A stretch of DNA of 64,000 nt, taken from assembly GCA_015680685.1 (NCBI GenBank), contig MNCI01005909.1, positions 185,408 through 249,407 on the forward strand. Direction: 5' to 3'. Shown piece by piece: positions 11,601 to 23,499 of the stretch. How positions within the stretch are numbered: position 1 is the first letter of the stretch; each line of letters opens with the position of its first letter. The position numbers and the translations under genes are program-made. Below the pieces are notes generated by a model that worked only from the letters and a program-made list of their open reading frames with translations, did no database searches and was not told the DNA's origin. This DNA comes from Gnetum montanum. Its lineage: Eukaryota > Streptophyta > Gnetopsida > Gnetales > Gnetaceae.

Positions 11601-14060
11601 ATGGAATCTTTCCAAATCAACCCAGCAATGCAGCTGATCACAGACTTTGGGGTTGAAACCTCGAACCTTGTGATTGCCATAGAATCCATAACTATTATTG
11701 AACAGGTAAATCCCCAAGGCCCTACATGCTAGTCACTTAGGCTACAAGGCAAAGGCCCTACTTACGCAACTCTTACACCCGAAGAGTATAACTTCATATG
11801 TGTCAAAATCTAAGCCAACCTGCTTATCGACCATATAGAGAGGGAAGCAAAGCGAGAATATGAATTTATTCACAACGGAGGATGTGAGTTCATCCCGTCA
11901 ATATTTGACATAATCCCGTTTTCTGAAAACCATCATAAAATCATATCCCAACTTCTCATGGCAAGAAGTCAAGCCTTAGAGCTACCGCCAATAGAGCCTC
12001 AAGATGAGGAAGAGGACTTTGCAGCCCAATTTGAACATGGAGATTCCTACCACACCGTTAACCCCCATGCCTATACAAACCCATTATTCCACCCTTTTCT
12101 GGAAGAAATTGTACTCCCTCCTTCATTCGCAAATGCTTGTGCACCAATCTCTCGACAAGAGGTACCTACTTCCATTCCTATCTTCTCAGTGCTCAATAAT
12201 ATTCACTCTGATGCATCCACTTCCATTGTTCCCCTACAAGTACAATCCCAACAAATCCCTGCCCAAACTAACACAGGGTCAATCTTTCAACCTCAAGTAA
12301 TTGGGATGCCATCGGTCATACCCTAAACCCTAAACCCATTACATACCTCAGGTGTAGATCCATAGAGCACCATTAATTACTCCAACCCAATGCGTTCAGG
12401 GTGTTACTTCACAACCTTTGGCTAGGCAATGGGTTCCACCTGTAGTCTCAGTCCCAAATACTATCCCACTGCAACAAACGTCAGCTCAACAACCTCTCTT
12501 TCCACAAATAACACAATAATTGAATCATTATCAGCCACAATCCGCTCAATCCATTGGTTTTCCTACCGTCCAAGAATGAGCAAACACACAAAAAATGATG
12601 CACTCATTGGTAGAAGAATTAAAATGCCTTAAAACTGTGAACATTGAGGAAGTCAAGGTACTAGATTTCTATTAAGATGACCCAATCGACCCCTCAGTTC
12701 CACCCTTAACCTTGCCAAAGGGAGTCTCATTACCCTAGTTGACCAAGTACAATGGAGAGGGATATCCAAATGCCCACCTAGTGACATTTTGAACCGAAAG
12801 TCTTTTACTTCAGGCATGGCCCCATGTAATTTTGTGAGTGTTTGCAATGTCCTTAACCAAAAGAGCCTTAGACTGGTACCGATCTTTACCCCATAGCTCC
12901 ATATCTTCTTTAGAGGATTTGTTGCGTTAGTTTGTCACCCGTTTCAAGTACAATCTGAAACCTGAAGCCATGTTAGATAGCTTAATCCAAATCAAACAAG
13001 CATCGTTTGAGCTAGCATAGAAATTTATCCAAAGGTGGAGTGTAGCTTTAAATGAAACATACCTGCTTACCATCCTTAAGTCGGCAGTGAATGTCTTTAT
13101 TAAGTCAAAACTCTACTACCTAAAAGCCCACACATTGAGCCAAGCATTCATGCAAATCAAAGACATAGAAGAGGCGGCACAAACAAGTAATGGCCCAGCC
13201 TACTCAACCTTTAAGAGCCAACATACTAGGAAAGATAAATCTGAAAAAATAATAGTAGCAGTAGCTGAAACAACCTGACCTAGTCATCTAGGACAAAAAG
13301 GAAAACAACCTGCTTTCCCAAACAGCTATGAAAGAACCACACCCACTCCTACACCCAAAAATCCTTCAAATAGAAACAACAACATGGGTCATGCCCGTAC
13401 CTTCGAAAGAAAAGACCCTACTCAATACACACCATTGCCCATGAAGCCCTCACAATTGCTTGATCAACTTCTAAAGGTTAGGCTAATTCAACACAAACAA
13501 ATGTCTCCCATGGCCTCTTAAAGACATGATCGATTTTGTGAGTTGGCCAAGAACCCAGCTTTAGCAACAGCCAACAAACCCCCCATTTCGAAGGGCTTTA
13601 GATTGGATAGGTTTTGTGAATATCACCAATGATGTGGTCATAGGATTGATTACTGCTTTACATTGAAATAGGATATACAACGCATGATTGATAGGGGCGA
13701 AGTAGTGTTCGACGAGGCAAACCCAGTAAGACCCCAAAACCAATCCATGGGGGTCTACAAGGATCCTCTCAATACCAATGATGCACCATATGTGAGTAAT
13801 ACTATCCATGTGAAGATAGATAAGATGTTCCTCGAAAACCTTTTGTGATTTGCAGGCCTTCAAAAAACACACCTACCCCAACATATTCTCAAACCCCTTT
13901 TACCATGCGCACATCCCCCACACCATCAAAACCATTTGTCATCCATGTACCTCCTTCTGTTGCAGCCACAACCACACCACTTGAAAACCAACTCATTCCC
14001 TTTGTGATCCAGGTGCCAAAACACCCTGATACACAACCCACCTCTTTTTCCCCATGACAT
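11601..14060 (+). pseudogene. Gag of Tat element A
   Basis: ATG at 11601 starts MESFQINPAMQLITDFG, matching the intact start of copy B at 28722. The frame runs with stops through a Pro/Gln-rich segment (11990-12600). A capsid-like region follows at about 12700-13120 (KYNGEGYPNAHLV, ALDWYRSLP, RFKYNLKPE). A zinc-knuckle-like CEYHxxCGHRIDYC occurs near 13615-13660. Stops are mainly TAG/TGA at places where copy B has CAG or another sense codon, consistent with C-to-T decay. The product would form the particle core and bind RNA. Stops and frameshifts make it non-functional. Confidence 0.8.
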
Positions 14061-14275
14061 CTATGAGAACGTCTTGCTGATAGACTAATAGGAGAATGTT
14101 TGGAAAGGGAAAATTATCGAGGCAAATTGGGACCACCAAAGCCAACACCACTAAATGCTGTTCCCATGGGCTTGCCCATTAATTAGCCTAATGCGAGTCA
14201 CCAAAATGATGATAATGTCATGAGTCATGTCCCAAACCTAGCACTTTAGTAAAAACCACTCCACAAGAAATACGA

Positions 14276-15202
14276 ATGCTCGGTCAAATGGACCAAATCT
14301 CTATAGACAAGGATGCCCCAAATGGTAAAGACCTAGTGAACGCGTTGTCCCAGGTCACACAACCTTTGAAACAAAAGAATACTTCTTTAAGCATGTATGA
14401 TCCAGGAATGACTTCGCTAGTACATCGAGAAGCTCTTGTGCGTATGTTAACTTCAATCCCTGTTAGTCAGGATCTTCCTGCAGATGGACCATCCATTCAT
14501 GCGGTATTCTCCGCACAATCTCAGGAATCAAAGGTTACATTCATAGAGTTTCGCGCTAAGGACATTAAGCTAGATGAAAAAACAGGAGAAGTTACTACAA
14601 CCCTATGTTCATAATGATACAGGTTAATCATTTCAAGATACGTAAGGTGCATGTTGATGATGGTGCAGCAACCAATGTGATACCTTTTTCCATCATCGAA
14701 AAACTAGGACTTATCGAACAAATACATCCCACAACAACTTCTTTCCTAAAATCCTTCAATGGTTCCTGTGTTGGAGTAAGGGGTATGGTTACCTTAGATT
14801 TCATAGCCGGGGACCAATTCCCCACATTAGCTGAATTCATAGTAGTTGACAAAATGCCAGGATTTAATCTGATCCTAGGACGTCCCTGGCTGGCTCAACT
14901 TAAAGCTGTATCTTCCCCAATCCATCAGGAGATCCACCTACCTTACAAGGGTGATGAGATCATCATATATGGAGATACAATAGTACCACCTACTTCCTCA
15001 AACCCTAGAGTGAATCAAGAATCAGAAATTGAATTCGCTGAGCCTAAGCAAGGAACCATGAGCACACTTCAAAACATAAACCCAACACTATCTCCCAACC
15101 CTACTAAAACTAAAGAAACACTAGACAATACAAACATAGGTGCCATCCCTACTGATGTCTCCTAGTAGGAATTACCCTTTGATATCATCGATGAAGGAGA
15201 AG
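14276..15202 (+). pseudogene. Protease region of Tat element A, with 5' splice donor
   Basis: Two overlapping frames (14276-14614, then 14605-15165 after a frameshift) carry an aspartic protease: catalytic VDDGAATNVIP near 14655, and the downstream NLILGRPWL near 14865 that closes retroviral-type protease folds. After two in-frame TAG codons (15163-15168) the frame continues ELPFDIIDEGEG and meets a consensus donor, AAG|GTAAGTAT, at 15202/15203. The break falls after the first base of a codon. It would process the gag-pol polyprotein. The stops make it a pseudogene. Confidence 0.8.
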
Positions 15203-15274
15203 GTAAGTATAAAATCTTACCCGCATGCTCAACCCCACGTGTTAAACTACAAAGGATCAAAAAGCAACTCAATA

Positions 15275-15470
15275 AACAGAGTTAAACTACAAAATATCCG
15301 AAATGACGTTAAACTACGAAATGTCCGAAATGACATTAAACTACGAAATGTTTGAAATGATGTTAAACCACAAAATGTCTGAAATGACGTTAAACTACGA
15401 AATGTCCGGTATGACGTTAAACTGCCAAGAAATGTTCGCAATGACATTAAACTAGCCATAGTCAGAAATG
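15275..15470 (+). repeat. 27-base tandem repeat array with TTAAACTA core
   Basis: Six to seven imperfect copies of ACGTTAAACTACGAAATGTCCGAAATG occur in a row just inside the putative intron. Because 27 is a multiple of three, both strands show short repetitive open frames; these are not taken as genes. A looser copy of the core recurs at 15575-15625. Confidence 0.8.
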
Positions 15471-15996
15471 ACCGGTTCTGTTTAAAACTTTCTAAAAACG
15501 TTACTACCTTTGGTCCACCATGGCATAAAACTGGTAATCCTTTCTTTCTTTAACAACAGATGCAACAATCCATCATGACTTTAAACTGATGTACCTAGCC
15601 CGAAATGGCTTTAAACTAGAGTCAACAAGTTACAGATTCATGAACTCTCATCATTTTACATTGAATTTTCGGTTACAAGTTACAAGTTACAATTTAAAAT
15701 TCATGCACGGTCGTTGCCTTCTTTCTCAAACATTTACATTACGTTTTGCTTTATACTTTAGAAATTTTTGTTACATTTAGTTGCACACATATACTCGAGA
15801 AAACAAAGAAAAATAATAAAAAACATGAAAAATAACAAAAATATTTACATAGAACATCAAAGTAACAAAGAAATGCAACCATTTTATACCACAATTAAAT
15901 TTAGGCCATCACATCAATCTTTATACATTTTATCAAACATCCAAACATCCAAAAATCTAAAAACACTTAATGGCTTAAGCCTGACTAATGCAAAGC

Positions 15997-18900
15997 TCAT
16001 AGATGGGCCTGATCCCCAAGATCCTCTTCATCATCCGCGCCTGCTCCACTAGGGCCAGCTCCATCATTAACATGTCCCTATAAATAGAAAATGGAAAACA
16101 AAACAAAAAAAATCATAAACACAAAAATTAGAAAAATAGTAACATTAACAATGAAAACAATAAAATCATACAAAAGTAAATGCCACAATAAAACACTCAC
16201 AAGTGAAGAAGGCCCCAAGTTGGTCTCCAAATGCCATAGAATCTCCTTCTCGGGCACATTTGCCCAATCTTCCTCCAAGCCAAGATCAATGCTAGCAAGT
16301 GCTTTTCCTTTGTCCATCAGGGCCGAAGTAGGGTGCTCAAGAGAGAATACACCTGTCGCAGTCTCCCTAGAGACAATGGTAATTGTTCTCTCTGGAGATC
16401 CCTCCACCTCGGTGCACTCAAAAAACCTGTCATAAGAAGGCCTCAAACCTAACCCATCGATGAACATCTCCGCCTGGTGACATTCAACTGACTCTTCCTT
16501 CAACCATTTATTGTACTGATGCTTGTGGTCCTTTTGGTCTTGACCCCACTTCCGTATTTTGGTAGCAAAGGATTTCCAATCTTGATACTTCCTGTTTAAT
16601 AAATCTATTTGTGCTTTTTGTTCCACTAAGTCCCGAGTAGCCTACACCTTACCATTTAAAACTATCCAGTAACGAGCGTAGGTGACTTCAGATGAGCGCC
16701 ATCTGCTATGACCAGACAACCTAGTAGTAGCAAAGTCATAACGGGACTGGAGATCCCTTTTCTCCTCTCTCTCTTTTGCTAGTGTCTCCTTTAGTGTGTG
16801 AACCTCATCCCATAGATGCTCAATCGAACGCCTTAGGGTCCAAACTGTCTTGCAATTCTCTACGATGCAACCAGAAACAGCATTGTAGATCTTTCTTGGG
16901 ACTTGCTCAATATCCCTTGGTAACTCAGGGAGAGCATCAATGTGGGTAGCTTCAGAAGGATCCCACTGGAGTTTGTCGCCTGCAAGTGCACACATAAATT
17001 AGGCATGATCATAGATAAACACAAAGAAACACAGTAAAACTAGACACTTAGCATAACATGTAATGAACACACACCTAGTTCAGGATGAGCTTCTTGTAAG
17101 CAAGTGACCACCTCATTAACAATTCCCACAACAAAATCCATTTTGCTAGGCATCTCAAGCCATGGCCTTAACGGGTCAATTGATGTGGGATGAAAAAGGG
17201 AGGTTTCTTCGATTGGAACCTGTGATCTTGGCGCAGCTTCTTGGGATATAGGTGCCTCAGGAATTCTAGCATCTACCCCAAAATCGTCAAAATAGTCAAG
17301 AACAACACATAAAAATCAAAAGACATGGAATCTAGATTGAGCTAAAGAGGAACATACCAAAAAGACCTTCGCTTTCTGGCCTAGGTGGATCACCAAGCTG
17401 CAAAGATCCATCAAAGAAACCATCAGGGACATCCCTTTCATCACTTGAATGCCTAAGTGCATCCAAGACCTTCGTAGGCTTTGTTCCCATGTTGCTTGTC
17501 CCCTCCTCCTCTTGTGTGGCAAGAATTTCCCCATTATTGATTATTGTTTCCTTTTCTTTTCCTTCCTTCTCAGGTATAGGAGCCAGGACCTCTCTCTCCT
17601 CATCTGGACTCTCATTTGAAATAACAACAGAACCTTAAAGTTAGTATAGTATAGCTCATAGGTATATCCAATTGCATATAAACCAAAAAAAGAAATATAT
17701 AGCAAAAAAGACAAACCACTTACCCTCAACTAGCAGTAGAAATCGAATTTTCTTTGCCCTTGTGGGTCTCACGTCAGGGTAGATTCCTTTGCACAATTCT
17801 TCCTTTTCACCTTTGCCTTGGACTTTCCAATAGTCTCACTAATTAAGCGTTTAGCCCTCTTAACAGATGCACACAACCTGGGTGGTTCCAATCCCAAGCT
17901 GTGATGGGAATGATGCAAATAGTTGGCCATACCTCTACTAGTAACTGATACAGACTCCTTAATCTCTTTAGGAAGGTCCTGGGATCTAGTGGTGCTATAT
18001 AAGAGCGAATCCAAGAGTGTGATAGTTGCGAACGATCTCTCAAAATATAGTGGTTATCCTCGTGAACTACTAGGAATTCAGCGAACTTGCACAAGTATCC
18101 CGCAAAGAAAGCAAAGGGAAAGTGGGATTTTGCATGAATGCTTGAATGTAACCTGATAATTTCCCCACGAAGGCTAGAACCTAAAAATTGTGCCCAATTA
18201 TATTGCATGCCTATCTCCAAAACCACACATATCACATGTGCAGACTCAATCCCAAGGATTCTCCCTTGAGAAAGAAATTTGGGAAATGCCCGCGCCCGAA
18301 AGAGAGGATATAAGAAGTTCACTTCCATCGATTAGGTATCCTCTCGCATGGCAAATCCCTTAGGACCCTTAGACAAACCCAACCATTACTCAAGATCCCT
18401 TATGACTTGTCCATCCTTAGTTGCCCTGTCCACAATTACCGTGGCACCATCCATGGGAATGCCAAAAAGATTAGAAAGAAACTCACTAGTTAGGTGGAAT
18501 GATACCTTCACTCCCCGAACCTGTGTGGTAAAATGGGAATCATCACCACTAAAGGATTCAACAATCGTAACCATCTCAGCAGTTAGAACACTAGGAGTCA
18601 AGGCTGTAAATAGGTCTATCAAACCAGCTTGGGTGAGGCGACTGATAATCAAATTAGAAGCTTGCTTCTGTAACCACTTTTGTGATTGCTTTACCTCCCT
18701 AGACTTTGTAAAAAGCATAGCCTCAATAAACCCTGTAGTAATAGTAAATTATTTAGGGGGGATGAATGCTATAAAAGATAAACACAGAGCAAAAAAGTCA
18801 AAAAATGGATGTGACATGCAATGATGCAACAAAAAAGGAAAATGGAGTCTAAGGTGCGATCACTTACCATCTGTGGCTAGCGAAGGTGAGCTGGGCATAG

Positions 18901-19589
18901 GATCAATCCTTTGAGGAAGAATTGGCCCATTAGGAGACCAATCCCTATGTAACCAACCGCGAGCCTGGCAACACTCAAAGGCTCTTGAAAATTGCTTGTG
19001 GGAGTCAACAAGAGTCATCTTGATCTGGTCTAACACTGTGGCATGAAGAATGGGGCCCGCCATAAAAGTCTCTAGTGTTGTGCACATTAAAGCAAGCCCA
19101 CCATCATCATCGTGCATCCCATGTTCATCAAAATGGGGCCTACATAGGAAAAACAACATTCACATTTAGATGATGACATAAAATTAAAAAGAAATTACAA
19201 ATTAAAGTAAGACACAAAAGAGCATACTTGTCCACCTTGTATACCATCCTGGGTGGGTTCTGAAATAAGGTATGCACACGGAGAGCTAGGAAAAGTGTGT
19301 TGCTGCTGTTGTAATGACTACAGGCAGGCAACTCCCACACATGGGTTAAAGGACGAGTGGATCTAGGACCCTTAGTAGGGCCTCCCTCCACTCTAAATAG
19401 TCCCTCATCGATATCAATGATAAAGGCTAGCATGTCTTGTGTAGCCCTAGGTAAAACGGTCTCAATAATATCATGAGCTATCTGTTCACTTAGATGAGAC
19501 CATATGACAACACCAAAATTTTGTAGTATAAACGACAAGAATGAACTAGCCTCGGGATGGAACCATATTACGCGGGGCCTAATTTGCAT
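15997..19589 (-). pseudogene. Spliced antisense gene (at least 7 exons) inside Tat element A
   Basis: Seven minus-strand exons: 19589-19228, 19139-18868, 18732-17724, 17633-17358, 17272-17075, 16979-16201 and 16077-15997, ending in TGA. The six introns (88, 135, 89, 85, 95 and 123 bases) all have GT/AG borders, T-rich 3' ends and donors such as GTAAGTG, GTATGTT and GTGAGTG. Every junction keeps the frame (phases 2,1,1,1,1,0). Exons 4, 5 and 7 are fully open. Exon 3 has two stops (18386 and about 18335) and a frameshift near 18000; exon 6 has one TAG at 16642. Exons 1-2 resemble a HAD phosphatase. Exon 3 has VRGVKVSFHLTSEFLSNLFGIP-like sequence, as in plant-transposon accessory proteins. Exon 6 is coiled coil and exon 7 an acidic tail (ADDEEDLGDQ). 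The coding total is about 990 residues. The true start may lie upstream of 19589. Splicing shows it is a real minus-strand gene; decay suggests it no longer works in this copy. Confidence 0.72.
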
Positions 19590-19680
19590 GTCTTAGGGAG
19601 ATGTGTCTAGCCTAAGGGGGCCAAACCAAACAAGCACCAAATGAGCTCAATAATGAGGAGAGAAGATTTAGGTCCCCTGC
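18868..19680 (-). pseudogene. FCP1/NIF-like HAD phosphatase segment of the antisense gene (exons 1-2)
   Basis: Translated exon 1 has RPRVIW followed by FLSFILQNFGVVIWS, a hydrophobic stretch with an acidic patch (DIDEGLFRVEGG), then HYNSSNTLFL and FQNPP. Exon 2 continues HDDDGGLALMCTTLETF. The order and spacing match the second half of plant FCP1-like (NIF) domains: RPG..eFL....F.vviWS, ..NTLLIDD.pyk...NPP, and a following Gly/Leu-rich ..L...L... segment. The IDD that normally follows NTL is absent (NTLFLALR). The catalytic DxDxT/DLNG motif is not clearly present; a frameshifted SLLIIELIWCLFG upstream at about 19660-19625 may be its remnant. Catalysis is therefore unlikely. The family call rests on pattern alone. 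Confidence 0.45.
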
Positions 19681-19699
19681 ACATAACCGAAACATTGGG

Positions 19700-21480
19700 T
19701 AAGTGAAAAATCCAAGAACTAACAATAGATCAACATCACGTAAAACCATAAAAAATCATAAACAAATATACCACCCCATGAGACGAGGACACTAACATCT
19801 ATTTAGTGTAATCTTATGCTTACTAGGGTACATTGAAATCGGTTTCAGGGCAAATCCATGTTTGAATCCTAGAAAAACAATAAACAATGTGAACAATATA
19901 AAATTTAGAAATCATTGAGCATCTTTATGAAAAGCCCAAGATTAAAAATTCAAAATTCAAAATCATGCTGCCTTCGGTAAAAATCCAAAACTCATTGTCA
20001 CGCTGCCCAAGGAGAAAATCGAAAATTTAGGCTACGTTGCCCTGGGGGCTAAAATTCAAAATTCATTGTTACTTTGCCCTAGGGGCAAAAAAACTAACTT
20101 TCATGGTCACGCTGCCTAGGAATCAAAATCTCAAAATTGCAGTTGTGGAGTTCCTCGAAAATCGAAAATTTTTGCAGTCACGCTAGGCCCTTATCCTAGG
20201 TTACGCTGCTGCCAGCCTTCCAACAAAGTCACATTGCCCTGGCAGCTAAAAAATGCAAGGAGTCATGCTACCCGAGAGCCAAAATTCTATAACCTACGTT
20301 GCTCTTCAGAAATTGAAAAACCCTGTCCAAGAATTACAAGTCACACGGTCCCCAAAACTAAAAATTCATAGACCTTGCCCAAGGTCTAAATCCAGAAACC
20401 CCATGAAAATTTCAAAATGTCAGTCACGCTGGGTCATGATGAGATTCAAAAGTTAAAATAGTCACGTGAAGTTCCCCAAGAAATCAAATTTTTTGCAGTC
20501 ACGCTACCCTCTAAAACTAAACTATTTTGCCTCAAAAATTCGAAGTCACTTAGTCCATTCCCTGCTTGAAACAAATTTAGAAAATTTGCAAGTAACACTG
20601 CTGCAAAGAGGGTAAGACGATCATGAGGCCAAGAAGGCAGACTAAAAAATTCTAGGGTCACATTAACCTCCCCACAGTAGTCACGCTGTAAGAGGCCCTA
20701 AAATCAGAGAAACAAAAAGGGGAAGACTGAAACCCTACCTCCTCGGCCAAAACCAAAAATTCACAGCTCACATTGTTCATGCTGTAAAATCCCAAAAATT
20801 GGAGCCACAAATTCTCACCCTAGATAATACAACTTGCAAAAATTGGGGGCAAGGAATTTACCTATGTAGGGCCTTCTTCCATGTCGGAATCATGACTTGG
20901 GAGAGATGTTGGAGGAGCTTTTCACTCTCCTCCACAAACACCAGGGCTGCCTGCTTCCTTTCCTTGCCCTTGGTTGCCTTTTTCTTGCCGTTTTCTTTCA
21001 TTGTCACGCTGACGCTGATGCTAACATCAGCTCACGTTGCACTCTAGAAAGGTCACGCTGTTCTCCCAATTGCAGCAACTCACGATGCACTTAAAAAATG
21101 AGGCTTTCCTTTTCAAAATTCTCTTTTCTATCTCTCCCTAGTAATTTTATTTTATTTATTTAATTTTTGGCCTTTTTCTTATTTTTTTAATTCCTCTTCT
21201 CATTTTAACTACATGTTGTTATTCAAGCCCTCTTTACCTCACGCTTGCCCAAATTTCCTTGTCATTCCAATCCCCCAAAAATTGGGCCCAAAATTCCTTA
21301 TGAACAAAGGAGAAAAGTACAAAAAATCAACGAAAATAAACAAACATATATAAACACTTGAAAACTCCATAAAATTTCATGAAGCTTTAAAATCTCCATG
21401 ACCTTATTGTCCACTCAAAAATTTAAAATTTAAATATAGAGTTTAAAAGTAAAAAATTTTAAAAAATTTTAAAATAGTGC
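19700..21480. repeat. Dispersed GTCACGCTG motif region upstream of the antisense gene
   Basis: No element gene is visible. The plus strand repeats TCACGCTG or one-base variants at irregular distances: 19997, 20106, 20177, 20423, 20497, 20683, 21003, 21051 and others, each usually preceded by a short A-rich tract. The same word is frequent in the LTR and gag leader of element A. The region lies where the promoter of the antisense gene would be. From 21090 it becomes AT-rich and the motif stops. Confidence 0.6.
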
Positions 21481-21494
21481 ATGCACTCAGTTCA

Positions 21495-21660
21495 AATGGC
21501 AAGTCAACACTTGGCTTGGTATGGCCTTAAATCGCCATGTGGCCCGGTATGGCCTTAAACTGCCATGTGACCCAGTATGGCATTAAACTGCCATATGGCC
21601 TGGTATAGCCTTAAACTTAAACTACCATGTCCCGATATGGACTTAAATTGCCATGACTTC
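21495..21660 (+). repeat. 28-base tandem repeat with TTAAACTGCCATG core
   Basis: About five copies of TGGCCCGGTATGGCCTTAAACTGCCATG lie just before the putative intron acceptor. They share the ATGRCxTTAAACT core with arrays at 15275-15470 and 25265-25640. Confidence 0.75.
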
Positions 21661-21774
21661 CACAACATCTTCTAATTTTGTCAGTACATAGTTTAATTAT
21701 CCTATGTTCGTTTACACTTTGTAACTCTCCTGCTGAGGGAGTGTCTCTTACTTTGCTCCCATTTTAATTGGCAG

Positions 21775-23480
21775 GAGTAAGCACCATGGCCACCAACAAC
21801 ATCCTCTCAACATTGTCTCTTAGTGGACCATACGGAGATGTAGAGAGAGTGATCAACCCAGAATCCTTGGATCTAAATCCATCCACCTATACCGATTTGA
21901 TAGCCACCACTCAAGAAAGGTCAGACTGGCCTAAAAACATGGCTAAAACTCTAGATCTAGAAGCTAACAATATCACTGAAGATCCTCTGGTTGAAATCCC
22001 CATCACCATAGTCAATGACGAAGCCGGAACCTTGAAATTAAGTGCCTTACTAGACTCGCAGCTCATAGATGGTGTCACTTAGGTGTTAAAAGACAACATA
22101 AAAATGTTCACATGGTCATACATAGACATGCCAGGGTTAGACCGTCGAATCATCCAACATAACATCATGCTTGAAGAAAAAATTAAATTAGTGAAACAAA
22201 AAGCACGAAAAGTTAGACCTGAAGTTGCGTTAGCAGTCTGTGCTGAAATCACAAAGCTATACCAAGCCGGTTTCATCCAAGTCATTGATTATTCCGATTG
22301 GGTATCAAACATTGTTGTAGTTCCTAAGAAGAACAGTTGTATATGCATATGCATCGACTTTCGTGATCTTAATGTAGCCACTATAAAATATGATTTCCCA
22401 TTACCTAGCATTGATCAACTTATTGACACAACTTCTAGGCATGCGCTGTTGTCCTTCATGGATGGATTTTTAGGATACAATCAAATAAGAATCAATCTAG
22501 AACATCAACTTAGGACAACTTTCATGACACCCTGGGGCATATTTTGTTATATGATGATGCCATTTGGCCTTAAAAATATAGGTGCCAAATATCAGTGAGC
22601 AATGACATACATATTTAGTGATTACATGCTCAATTTGCTCAATGATTATGTTGACGATATAGCAGTTAAATCTAAAACAACTGAACAACATGCAAAAGAT
22701 CTAGACTTCGTGCTTAAACATTGTCTCAAATATGACCTTAGGCTTAACCCAAAGAAATGCATGTTTGGCGTCAAAATGGGCAAAATGCTCAGTTTCCTAG
22801 TCTCTGAAATAGGGATACTAGTAGACCCTGATAAGGTTAAAGCAATAACCAATATGGAACCACCAAGAAACCTCATCGAACTACATGGCCTCCAAGGTAG
22901 ACTGCAATTCATCAGACGCTTTATCGAAAAACTGATGGATAAGTTGAGTCCCATGCAACATCTATTACAAAAGAATGTACATTTCCAATGGACTCAACAA
23001 TGCCAAGAAGCATTCGAGAACATAAAATAAGAGTTGGCTCAACTACCAATGTTTATCCTCTACAAAATTGATAAACCTTTCTACATCTATCTTGCAACTT
23101 CTGGCTCCTCCATTGCATCCATGCTTTGTCAGAAATGACAAGATGGAGCCGAGATCCCTATATATTATCTAAGCCACGCTTTAATAGCCTATGAACAATG
23201 ATACAATGATGTAGAAAAATCATGTCTCACCCTCATCTTCTCCTTGAAGAAATGGCAGCATTATCTCTTCCGTAATCAGGTTTACATCATTTGCAAGGAT
23301 AATGTTCTCCGTGCCATCACTAAGAACATCTATGAGTCAAGTAAGTTAGCTAGGTGGAAAGCGATGATCGCAGAGTTTGACTTGCACTATGTTGCTCAAT
23401 CTTCCACAAAAGATCAAGCAATAGTCATGCAACTAACCATCTCACCAAGGCACGAGCAAATGACAATAAACCCCAAATTC
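21775..23480 (+). pseudogene. Reverse transcriptase and RNase H region of Tat element A
   Basis: This begins right after the acceptor at 21774 and reads VSTMATNN. RT follows: KARKVRPEVA, AGFIQVIDYSDWVSNIVVVPKK (about 22266-22330), FRDLN, FMDGFLGYNQI (about 22456), MPFGLKN, and the catalytic YVDDIAVKS at about 22647. Thumb sequence LNPKKCMFG follows at 22745. RNase H runs about 23070-23440 (IYLATSGSSIASML, YYLSHAL, KKWQHYLF, DNVLRAI). Stops occur at about 22080, 22599, 23029, 23137 and 23201. The fold and active-site Asp pair are preserved in the conceptual frame, but the gene cannot make one protein. Confidence 0.88.
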
Positions 23481-23499
23481 CCAGATGAAAATGTTAATA

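Larger units (their letters stand above)
15203..21774 (+). other. Putative Ogre-like intron between protease and RT
   Basis: The donor GTAAGTAT at 15203 and the acceptor TTTTAATTGGCAG ending at 21774 bound a 6,572-base segment without sense coding capacity for element proteins. Joining them restores the frame: the single base G at 15202 plus GA at 21775-21776 makes a Gly codon and reads DEGEG-VSTMATNN into the RT region. Ogre elements of the Tat lineage are known to have an intron in this position (established for legume Ogre). Here it also contains an antisense spliced gene, a GTCACGCTG motif cluster and TTAAACT-core tandem repeats. The alternative is that the antisense block is a later insertion, but no LTR, TIR or target duplication marks its ends. 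Confidence 0.65.

Noticed and set aside
15140-15459. Repetitive open frames with RNDVKLRNV or SFRTFRSLT patterns
   Set aside because: They come from a 27-base tandem repeat, which keeps all frames periodic; they lie inside the putative intron.
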